32,928 nt of DNA, from positions 1 through 32,928 of the forward strand of contig CAMNWZ010000004.1 of assembly GCA_946566645.1 (NCBI GenBank). The letters are read 5' to 3'. Within the stretch, counting starts at the first letter, position 1; each line of letters begins with the position of its first letter. The DNA is from an uncultured Clostridia bacterium. Lineage in GTDB: Bacteria > Bacillota > Clostridia > Oscillospirales > JAAYOS01. Shown here piece by piece: positions 8,580 to 16,029 of the stretch. Made by a program: the position numbers and the translations under genes. Under the pieces are notes generated by a model. That model was given only the letters and a program-made list of their open reading frames with translations. It ran no database searches and was not told the DNA's origin.

Positions 8580-8681
8580 GGTAACTTTTGAATCGACGAT
8601 TCAAAGATTTGATCAGGTAACTTGAAAATCGTAGATTTTCAAGTTATGTTTTGAGCTTGCCATTGAAGCAAGCTCAAAACG
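8580..8681. repeat. Cluster of three perfect palindromes (candidate palindromic repeat element)
   Basis: TTTGAATCG-A-CGATTCAAA (8587-8605), TAACTTGAAAATC-GTA-GATTTTCAAGTTA (8618-8646), GTTTTGAGCTTGC-CATTGAA-GCAAGCTCAAAAC (8648-8680). GGTAACTT starts a unit at both 8580 and 8616. Confidence 0.85.
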
Positions 8682-9501
8682 GATTGCCACAGTCGCGGCT
8701 GCTGAACCCGAAGTAGGCGAGCGCGCGCTGGATGGTCAGATCCCAGAACCGCCACTCGTGCTTGTAACCCTCAAACTCCTCAAACTTCGCGTCCAAGCCT
8801 ATCTCCTTCGCGTGCTCCTTGAAGGTGGTGTAGGTGGAGAGCAGCATGTCGTCGAGACCGCAGGCGAAATAGAGCTTGGGCAGGTCGGCCTTCTTCGCGA
8901 CCAGCTCGTCGAGCGCCGCCCACGAATTGCCGACCGAGTTTATGTAGTTATCCAGCCCGCCGTACATCGCGATGATGTTCTTGGTGCGGACGTCTATCTT
9001 GTCCTCGGGGGTGTCGCGCAGAGCCTCGAGGTTGCGCGGAGCGGAGGAGAGTATCGCCGCGCCGGCGAACTTCTCGGGATGCTGCGCCGCGTAGAGTGCC
9101 GTTCCGCCGCCGCCCATCGACAGGCCGGCGATGAAGGTGTCCTCGCGCTTCGAGCTTGCGGGGAACCAGTTTGTGACAAGCGGCATAAGCTCCTCGAACA
9201 GGTAGTTGTACATATCGTAGCCGAGCGCGAAGTTCGACCAGTTCTGATAGTTTGCGTTCAGTCCGCTCGGCATGACGACGATGAGGTCGTTTTCGCAGGC
9301 GTACAGCTCGATGTTCGACTTGCGGATCCAGTCGGAGTGGTCGCCGAACGTGCCGTGCAGTAGGTAGAGCACCGGGTACTTCTTGCCGCTGGAGTAGAAG
9401 TCCTTCGCGTCGGTCTTCCACGGACGGTCGGGCAGGATGACCGTTATCTCGTGGTTCGACTGAAGATACTGGCTCTGGAAATTCATCTGTACAAGTGCCA
9501 T
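8674..9501 (-). CDS. Alpha/beta hydrolase, putative esterase (esterase D / tributyrin esterase-like)
   Basis: YPVLYLLHGTFGDHSDW, FIAGLSMGGGGTALYAAQHPEKFAGAAILS nucleophile elbow, C-terminal GYKHEWRFWD. Confidence 0.88.
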   Translation of the reverse strand: MALVQMNFQSQYLQSNHEITVILPDRPWKTDAKDFYSSGKKYPVLYLLHGTFGDHSDWIRKSNIELYACENDLIVVMPSGLNANYQNWSNFALGYDMYNYLFEELMPLVTNWFPASSKREDTFIAGLSMGGGGTALYAAQHPEKFAGAAILSSAPRNLEALRDTPEDKIDVRTKNIIAMYGGLDNYINSVGNSWAALDELVAKKADLPKLYFACGLDDMLLSTYTTFKEHAKEIGLDAKFEEFEGYKHEWRFWDLTIQRALAYFGFSSRDCGNPF

Positions 9502-9533
9502 GGTTTGTGCCTCCTTATGGTTGGTTTATAACA

Positions 9534-9559
9534 AAAACAGCCCTGAAGGGGGCTGTTTT
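9534..9559 (-). terminator. Rho-independent terminator downstream of jag
   Basis: AAAACAGCCC / GGGCTGTTTT inverted repeat, with a T run on the minus strand. Confidence 0.75.
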
Positions 9560-9568
9560 GTCTCGATA

Positions 9569-10636
9569 TTACTCCCAGACCTGCTCGGGCAGGGGGGTGC
9601 GCTCCTTCGGCTCGGAAGGCGCGGACGACTCGCTGCGCTCGCGGCGCGGACGGTCGCGTCGGTCACGGCGGCGGTCGCCGTCACGACGCTCGGGACGCTC
9701 TCCGCTCGAACCCTTTCCGCCGCCGGGGGTGTAAGATATGACGACCGCGCGGCGCGGCTCGGCTCCGGTGGAGAAGGTGGACACGTCGCGCCAGTCCTGA
9801 AGCGCGGTGTGGATGATGTGGCGCTCGTAGGCGTTCATCGGCTCGAGCGTGATGTTGTGGCGCAGGCGCACGACCTTGAGCGCGGTGCGGCGGGCAAGTC
9901 CCTGGAGCGCCTCCTCGCGCTTCTCGCGGTAGCCCTCGGCGTCGACGATGACGCGCACGCGCTCGTCCTTGCCCTTGTTCGCCATGTATCCGGTGATGTG
10001 CTGGATGGCGCCCAGCGTCTCGCCGCGGCGTCCGATAAGCGCGCCGACCTTCTCGCCGGACAGGCTTATGGTGATGCTCTTGTTCTCGGTGTTTATCGAC
10101 GCGTCGGTCGAGACCTCCACGCCCATGCGCTGAAGCAGTCCATCGAGGAAGGCGACGGCGGCGTTCTTGCGCAGCTCGACCTCCTCGTCGGTCACATCCG
10201 GGATGCGCTCGACGTGCTCGGCGCGCGGCTCGGACGGGACGTCCCGGTGCTCGCGGCGCGGGCGGTCGCTGTGACGACCATGCTCGCGGCGGGGTTTACC
10301 CTCCCGCTGCTCGGCGGTCTCGCCGTCGGTCGAGTCGCTCTCATACGCGATGGCGGTCGGGCCGTCGTCCTCGGCGATGACCTCGACGCGCTCCTGACGG
10401 CGCGGCTCGCGGGTGCGTCCTATCTTGTACTCCGGCTCCTCCTTCGGCTCGTCGGCGACCTCGTAGCTCGCGCGAACCTTGGCGGGAGTGCTGCCGATGC
10501 CGAGAAAGCCGCTCTTTGGACGGTCGATGACCTCGATGGAGAGCTCTATCTCGTCACGGTCGACACCGAGCATCGCGTAGGCGTTTTCTATCGCCTCCTC
10601 GATGGTCTTGCCGGTGGTTTCGATTTCCCTAATCAT
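9569..10636 (-). CDS. jag: Jag/KhpB (SpoIIIJ-associated) RNA-binding protein with an extended charged linker and tail
   Basis: Jag_N (MIREIETTGKTIEEAIENAYAMLGVDRDEIEL), KH (KVGALIGRRGETLGAIQHI) and R3H (MNAYERHIIHTALQDW) motifs. Confidence 0.93.
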   Translation of the reverse strand: MIREIETTGKTIEEAIENAYAMLGVDRDEIELSIEVIDRPKSGFLGIGSTPAKVRASYEVADEPKEEPEYKIGRTREPRRQERVEVIAEDDGPTAIAYESDSTDGETAEQREGKPRREHGRHSDRPRREHRDVPSEPRAEHVERIPDVTDEEVELRKNAAVAFLDGLLQRMGVEVSTDASINTENKSITISLSGEKVGALIGRRGETLGAIQHITGYMANKGKDERVRVIVDAEGYREKREEALQGLARRTALKVVRLRHNITLEPMNAYERHIIHTALQDWRDVSTFSTGAEPRRAVVISYTPGGGKGSSGERPERRDGDRRRDRRDRPRRERSESSAPSEPKERTPLPEQVWE

Positions 10637-11766
10637 TCGTTTTCATCTCCCTTGTCGGAGTTATCTTCGGAAATTCCGTCCGCCGCGTCGGCGCTGTCCG
10701 ACGGCTCGCCGAGCTCGGCGGTGGGTTTCGGCGCGGGCGCAGTGGTCTTCGACTGCTGAGCCTTGAGCGCTTTGTACTTCTTGGACGACATCTGTCCCTT
10801 CTTCGCTTCCTTCGGACCCTCGGACTGGAGACGCTCCAGGCGCGCGGCACGCTCGTCTGCGCGGCGCTTTGCCTCGGCGACCTCCGCCTCGTGCTCCTCG
10901 CGAAGCTCCTTCGGGCTCTTGATGTGCAGCTTCTTGCGGTAGTAGAGCGTCAGCAGCGCGTCCTGCGCGGTCGAGAACAGCGAGTTTGCGACCCAGTAGA
11001 AGCTCATCGACGCCGGCCAGCTGAAGCCGATCATCAGCGACATGATTGGTCCGAACCAGACCATGAACTTCATCGAGCCTGCGCCGTTTTGCTGCTGCTG
11101 AGGCTGTCCCTGCATCTTCTGAAGGACGAAGCTGCTGAACCACATCGCAGCCGCCGAGATTATCGGCAGGAACCAGTAGGGGTTCAGATACTGCCAGTTC
11201 GGTATGACCGACAGGTTCATGCCGAAGAAGTCGAAGTTTATCGGCGCGAGCCGTCCCTCGAGCGCGGGAAGCGCGGCTATGACCGCGTCGAAGTTCGCGT
11301 TTATCTCGTTCATCAGCGGAAGCTGGTTGGACGCGACGGTGTTCACGCCGTCGCCGAGTGCGTTTAGGATGAACGGCAGGTTGGTAATGGCGTTCACCTC
11401 GTCGGCGGTTATGCCGAGCATATGCGTCAGCGGCAGGCGCATAACGCCGTACAGGGCGATGAAGATAGGCCACGGGAGCAGCGTCCACAGGCAGCCGCCC
11501 AGCGGGTTGACCTTCTCCTCCTTGTACAGCTTCTGGATCTCCTGGTTGTAGCGGTCCTTGTCGTTCTTGTACTTCTCCTCGATAGCCTTCATCTTGGGCT
11601 GGAAGGCGGACATGCGAAGCATGCTCTTCTTCGACTTCATCGCGAAGGGGAGAAGTATTATTTTTGAAAACAGAGTAAAGAGAATGATTGCGAGGCCGTA
11701 GTTGTTGACAAGCTCGTAGAGCTTGAGCATCACCCAGCCAAGCGCGTTAAGAATTGCAGTCCACAC
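10633..11766 (-). CDS. yidC: YidC/Oxa1 family membrane protein insertase
   Basis: GLAIILFTLFSKIILLPFAMKSKKSMLRMSAFQPKMKAIEEKYKND, NPLGGCLWTLLPWPIFIALYGVMR; 4-nt overlap with jag. Confidence 0.95.
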   Translation of the reverse strand: MWTAILNALGWVMLKLYELVNNYGLAIILFTLFSKIILLPFAMKSKKSMLRMSAFQPKMKAIEEKYKNDKDRYNQEIQKLYKEEKVNPLGGCLWTLLPWPIFIALYGVMRLPLTHMLGITADEVNAITNLPFILNALGDGVNTVASNQLPLMNEINANFDAVIAALPALEGRLAPINFDFFGMNLSVIPNWQYLNPYWFLPIISAAAMWFSSFVLQKMQGQPQQQQNGAGSMKFMVWFGPIMSLMIGFSWPASMSFYWVANSLFSTAQDALLTLYYRKKLHIKSPKELREEHEAEVAEAKRRADERAARLERLQSEGPKEAKKGQMSSKKYKALKAQQSKTTAPAPKPTAELGEPSDSADAADGISEDNSDKGDENE

Positions 11767-11841
11767 TTTTAATTGTCCTCCGTGTGAGGGTGCTGCCCTC
11801 GTGCGTCCCTTCCGATAGGGTACGCCGGTCGCGCGTGAAAA

Positions 11842-12051
11842 TCAGGGTACGGGGTCGTAGCCGCCCTTGTGGAACGGGTGGCACTTCAGAATACGCCTAA
11901 AAGCCAGCCAGCCGCCTTTCAGCGCGCCGTACTTCTCTATCGCCTCCATCGCGTACTGCGAGCAGGTGGGTATGAAGCGGCAGCAGGGCGGTTTTGCCGG
12001 CGAGATGTTCCTTCGGTAGAAGGATATGATTTTCAGCAGGACCTTTTTCAT
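11842..12051 (-). CDS. yidD: Membrane protein insertion efficiency factor YidD
   Basis: [61 protein letters not shown]. Confidence 0.97.
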   Translation of the reverse strand: MKKVLLKIISFYRRNISPAKPPCCRFIPTCSQYAMEAIEKYGALKGGWLAFRRILKCHPFHKGGYDPVP

Positions 12052-12404
12052 CTTCGATTCTGTTCGGCAGCTCGAAGCAGTCCGAGCGCCTCAAACGCGG
12101 CGGCAAGCTCGCGGCTAAGCCGCTGATAGTCAGCCTGCACAGCCCGACCGCGCGCGACGATAACAACGTCGTAGCCGACATTCAGCTGCGGCAGGAGCGC
12201 ACGGTAGCACTCGCGCAGTCTGCGGCGCACGCGGTTTCGGACGACGGCACAGCCCAGCTTTGCGCCGACGGTCAGACCCAGACGGTTCTCGCCCAGGCGA
12301 TTTCTAAGGCAGTACACCGCGCAGGTGCGTCCGGAAGAACACTTTCCGCGATAGTAGAGCCGTCGAAATTCGTGGTTTTCGGTTAATGAACGAAGTTTGG
12401 ACAA
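12048..12404 (-). CDS. rnpA: Ribonuclease P protein component
   Basis: [56 protein letters not shown]. Confidence 0.96.
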   Translation of the reverse strand: MSKLRSLTENHEFRRLYYRGKCSSGRTCAVYCLRNRLGENRLGLTVGAKLGCAVVRNRVRRRLRECYRALLPQLNVGYDVVIVARGRAVQADYQRLSRELAAAFEALGLLRAAEQNRR

Positions 12405-12410
12405 GGAACT

Positions 12411-12545
12411 TTAGTGCGTAAGACGCGCACGACCCTTGGCACGGCGGCGGGCAAGAACCTTGCGACCGTTCGCGGTCCTCATGCGCTTGCGGAAACCGTG
12501 CTCCATCGAGCGCTGACGCTTCTTCGGCTGATAGGTACGCTTCAT
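12411..12545 (-). CDS. rpmH: 50S ribosomal protein L34 (absent from the ORF track)
   Basis: Hand translation of the minus strand gives [44 protein letters not shown], with GGAGGTGT upstream. Confidence 0.98.
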   Translation of the reverse strand: MKRTYQPKKRQRSMEHGFRKRMRTANGRKVLARRRAKGRARLTH

Positions 12546-12638
12546 CGGCGGGACACCTCCTTGATTTTCCTCGCGTCATCCGGACGATCTGCTCTGTCGG
12601 GCGCAACGATACACGCACGGCAAAGTGACGCGACATAA

Positions 12639-12668
12639 ATTATACAGCAAATTCTGCCTATATGTCAA
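12639..12668 (-). promoter_or_regulatory. rpmH operon promoter (sigma-A consensus)
   Basis: On the minus strand, TTGACA-N18-TATAAT. Confidence 0.8.
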
Positions 12669-12825
12669 GAGCTGCGCCGAAAAATCGCAAGTTTTTGTTT
12701 ATCGGGCGGCGCGAAGGAGGTCGGATTTGGGGAGACCGTCGCGAAGGCGGTCGCAGGGTGGGAAGATTTGGCGAGAGTCGTCACTGTTTGGCGATGAAAA
12801 GTGGGGCGAATCGGGGGAAAACGTC

Positions 12826-12854
12826 TTGCGTAGCATCGGAAAAAGTGGTAATAT
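12826..12854 (+). promoter_or_regulatory. Candidate promoter of the Spo0A-like gene
   Basis: TTGCGT-N17-TAATAT about 97 bp upstream of the ATG; GGAGG RBS near 12941. Confidence 0.4.
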
Positions 12855-12951
12855 AAGTAAGGGATAAATGAGAGAAAATGGTGTATTTAGGGAAAATTTG
12901 AAACTTATGGAGAAATAAGTCGAATAATTAGGAAATGATGGAGGAATCGAC

Positions 12952-13695
12952 ATGAACGGACATACTGCGGTGATAGCGGACGTGAGTCAGAACGGGTACG
13001 AGCTTGCTGCTCAGGCGCTGAGCGGGCTTGGATTTGAGGTGTCGGGACGCGCGAGAAGCGGCGCGGAGGCGGTAGAGCTTATCGAAAAACAGCGTCCGGA
13101 GGTGGCGGTGGTGGAGCTGGTGCTGCCCGAGCTGGACGGACTGTGCGTGATGCGCAAGCTGCACTCGAGCGGGGTGGGCACCAAGATAGTGGCTGTGGGC
13201 GCGCTGCTGCGCGAGGACACGGCTGAGCTTGCCTACGACGCGGGAGCCGAGTATTTCGTGGCAAAGCCGTTCCGTCCGGAGACGCTGCGCTACGCGGTCG
13301 AGCAGGTGGTCGGGAAGGACAGGACGCACGGCGCGGACATCGAGACCCGCGTGACCGAGATAATGCACGAGATAGGCGTTCCGGCGCACATAAAGGGGTA
13401 CGGATACATACGCGAGTCGATAATTCTTGCGGTGAGCGAGCCGGAGATGATAAACGCGGTGACAAAGCAGCTCTATCCGTCGGTGGCAAAGCGGTTCGGC
13501 ACGACGCCCAGCCGCGTGGAGCGCGCGATACGCCACGCGATAGAGGTGGCGTGGGACAGGGGCGACCTGGAGGTATTGCAGAAATACTTCGGCTACACGG
13601 TGTCCAGCGTGAAGGGCAAGCCGACCAACAGCGAGTTTATCGCGATAATTGCCGACCGTCTGCGGCTTCAGCGCGGCATGGCGGTGCGGGTGTAA
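12952..13695 (+). CDS. spo0A: Spo0A-family sporulation regulator with an atypical receiver domain
   Basis: C-terminal [24 protein letters not shown]-like region, [29 protein letters not shown] and [17 protein letters not shown] match the Spo0A effector domain. The N-terminus aligns by eye to a receiver fold. Confidence 0.93.
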   Translation: MNGHTAVIADVSQNGYELAAQALSGLGFEVSGRARSGAEAVELIEKQRPEVAVVELVLPELDGLCVMRKLHSSGVGTKIVAVGALLREDTAELAYDAGAEYFVAKPFRPETLRYAVEQVVGKDRTHGADIETRVTEIMHEIGVPAHIKGYGYIRESIILAVSEPEMINAVTKQLYPSVAKRFGTTPSRVERAIRHAIEVAWDRGDLEVLQKYFGYTVSSVKGKPTNSEFIAIIADRLRLQRGMAVRV

Positions 13696-13713
13696 GACGA
13701 AAACACGGCATGA

Positions 13714-13742
13714 AAAAATCGGAGTGATTCACTCCGATTTTT
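13714..13742. terminator. Bidirectional terminator
   Basis: Perfect 13-bp inverted repeat AAAAATCGGAGTG-ATT-CACTCCGATTTTT between convergent genes; it includes the radC-like stop codon. Confidence 0.88.
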
Positions 13743-14775
13743 GCTGTCTGTCCAGTTCTGCGCGAAAGACCTCGATGGCTTCGTCGTCCAGACCGTTCGG
13801 GTCGACGTGCGGTCCTATCAGCGCGTCCAGCTCGGGCGAAAGCTCCTCGCCGCGGCGGGTGCGAGGTTTTGCGTTGTGCCTGCGTGCGGCATCGATGAGA
13901 TGGCGCGTCTCCGCTTCGGCGCTCGGCGGGGAGTTGTTCGCAAGCTCCGCCGCTATGCTGCCTGCGGGTATCGCGTCGGCGAGGTCGTAGCCGTCGAAGG
14001 GATGCACCGGCTCGGGGTCGGGAAGCGGCTCGTCGTCGTAGCTGCCGCTTACCGAAACGTCCTCGTGCATGACGACCGCGCCTTCGAGGTCCTGCGGAAG
14101 AATGTAGTTCGCGTCGACCGAGCGCCCGTGCGCGTAGAAGGACACGTCCTCTCCGCCGACGAGCAGGACGTCGATTAGGTGGATGTTCATCGGCGCGAGC
14201 ATCCTGCGGAACAGCTCGATGGTGTCGTTTGTCGGTGTTTTCGACCGAGCGTCGGACGACTGTCTGAACGCTATTATCGCGCCGAAGGACGGCGACTTGA
14301 GCGACGCGATGAGCAGGTCGCGCGCGATAGGGGAGGCGGGCAGCTCGCTCATAGTTATCACGCGGCAGATGCCGTCGAGCGAGATGTAGACCGCGCTTGC
14401 GGACGGATTTCGGTCGAAGAATCGGTGCGCGCAGTCGAAGGCGTCGCGCGGGGTGGCGAGCGTTGTCATGTTCGCCACAAAGTCGGCGACGATGCCGTCC
14501 ACCGCGCGGCTGAAGTCGTGAAGGAAACGCGCGGAGACATCGCCCATTCCGTCCACCTTCGCAAGGTCCTCAATCGGAGCGTCGAGCACGTCGAACAGCG
14601 AGCCGAACCGCTCTATCAGCCGGTGCGCGATGGCGTTTGTGTTTCGGCGGCGGATGGGAGTGAACAGCAGAAGTTCGAGCAGCTCGTGCTCGGCAAGCGA
14701 CTCGACACCGCAGGAGAGCAGTCGGTCGCGAAGGCGTGAGCGGTGGTCGGAGTGCAGATTTTCACACTTGCTCAT
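13729..14775 (-). CDS. RadC-like protein with degenerate JAMM motif and a C-terminal extension
   Basis: HRSRLRDRLLSCGVESLAEHELLELLLF resembles the RadC N-terminus; helix-hairpin-helix-like FGSLFDVLDAPIEDLAKVDGMGDVSA; JAB-like fold region IARDLLIASLKSPSFGAIIAF...IHLIDVLLVGGEDVSFYAHG. Confidence 0.8.
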   Translation of the reverse strand: MSKCENLHSDHRSRLRDRLLSCGVESLAEHELLELLLFTPIRRRNTNAIAHRLIERFGSLFDVLDAPIEDLAKVDGMGDVSARFLHDFSRAVDGIVADFVANMTTLATPRDAFDCAHRFFDRNPSASAVYISLDGICRVITMSELPASPIARDLLIASLKSPSFGAIIAFRQSSDARSKTPTNDTIELFRRMLAPMNIHLIDVLLVGGEDVSFYAHGRSVDANYILPQDLEGAVVMHEDVSVSGSYDDEPLPDPEPVHPFDGYDLADAIPAGSIAAELANNSPPSAEAETRHLIDAARRHNAKPRTRRGEELSPELDALIGPHVDPNGLDDEAIEVFRAELDRQQKSE

Positions 14776-14926
14776 CGTCCACCCCCTTTCAAAATGATGT
14801 AAGAAAATTATAGCGCATATCGGGAATTTTCGCAAGTGAGAAACCGACGATGTGCGAGAGCTTGACAACACCGCGCGATAGGCGTAAAATCAAATTGTTG
14901 CAAATACAACTATCGGAGGTGTTTTT

Positions 14927-15967
14927 ATGGAACAGGTTATAGCGAACACATATGTCGCCGACCGAGGCTGGACCTGCCGCTCTATCGTGCTGGATAAGGT
15001 CGAGGCGAAGAAGGCGGACGTGCGTCTTGAGACGTTCATGCGCGGACAGCCCGCACCGGTCGAGATAGAGCGCGTGGAGCAGAGCGGGGGACAGCTTGTC
15101 GTCACGCCCGCGCCGTTCGCGTATATGTCCGATTGGACGCTGCATGTCGGCGGGAAGTCGTACACCCGCAAGGATGTGACCGACGAGAACATCGAGGGAC
15201 TGGACGCGTTTGAGGCGATAAACGAGAACGGCGTGGTCTACCGCATATATCGTCCGAAGAACACGACGCCGCGTCCGCTGATACTATTCCTGCACGGCGG
15301 CGGAGAGTGCGGCACCGACAATGTCATGCAGATGGTGGGCACGGTGGGCGCGATGCGGCTTGCCGAGCTGTATCCCGACATGTATGTCATGGCGCCGCAG
15401 GCACCTCCGCGTCCGGCGGGCGAGGGTCTGCCGCCGATGAACCGTGACTTCAAGTCGATAGTGATGAGCGGCGAGCACGGCTGGAACCGCACCTATCTGG
15501 GCAAGGTCTGCGACGAGATACGCGGTATGATAGCGAGCGGAGAGGTCGACCCGCGCCGCGTGTATGTGACCGGACTTTCGATGGGAGGCTACGGCACGAT
15601 AAACGCGATGAGCGTCGGCGCCGACCTGTTTGCCGCCGCGGCGCCCATCTGCCCCACGATGACGCCCGACTCGTTTGAGATACTGCGCGGTCTTGTTCAC
15701 GCGAAGATTTGGGTCTCGACCGCGTACGTTGACCACACGGTATATCGCCACAAGTACATCACCGATGCGATAATGGAGCTGCGCGACAAGGGGAACAGGG
15801 ACGCGCGGCTGACGATATACAGCCCGGAGGAGCTTGCGGCTTACGGCATAGGCACCGACCCGAACCTGCCGCTTCGCGAACTGTTTGCCGAGAACCACTC
15901 GTCCTGGATACTGACCTATCACAACGAGCACGGTATACTCAGCTGGCTCACCGAGCAGGTCAAGTGA
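14927..15967 (+). CDS. Alpha/beta hydrolase, putative esterase/peptidase with an uncharacterised N-terminal domain
   Basis: RPLILFLHGGGECGTDN, VYVTGLSMGGYGTINAMSVGADLFAAAAPICP, and a late His (HNEHGILSWL). Confidence 0.85.
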   Translation: MEQVIANTYVADRGWTCRSIVLDKVEAKKADVRLETFMRGQPAPVEIERVEQSGGQLVVTPAPFAYMSDWTLHVGGKSYTRKDVTDENIEGLDAFEAINENGVVYRIYRPKNTTPRPLILFLHGGGECGTDNVMQMVGTVGAMRLAELYPDMYVMAPQAPPRPAGEGLPPMNRDFKSIVMSGEHGWNRTYLGKVCDEIRGMIASGEVDPRRVYVTGLSMGGYGTINAMSVGADLFAAAAPICPTMTPDSFEILRGLVHAKIWVSTAYVDHTVYRHKYITDAIMELRDKGNRDARLTIYSPEELAAYGIGTDPNLPLRELFAENHSSWILTYHNEHGILSWLTEQVK

Positions 15968-15984
15968 GCTGAGAGCGTAAAAAG

Positions 15985-16016
15985 AACGGAGGGAACGCGC
16001 TTGCGTCCCCTCCGTT
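15985..16016. terminator. Bidirectional terminator
   Basis: AACGGAGGG-A-ACGC-GCTT-GCGT-CC-CCTCCGTT stem between convergent genes. Confidence 0.7.
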
Positions 16017-16029
16017 TTGTTTTGCTGTC

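Noticed and set aside
12625-12867. Small ORFs in the rpmH-spo0A intergenic region
   Set aside because: Basic, low-complexity translations overlapping the rpmH promoter; no RBS or homology signal recognised.
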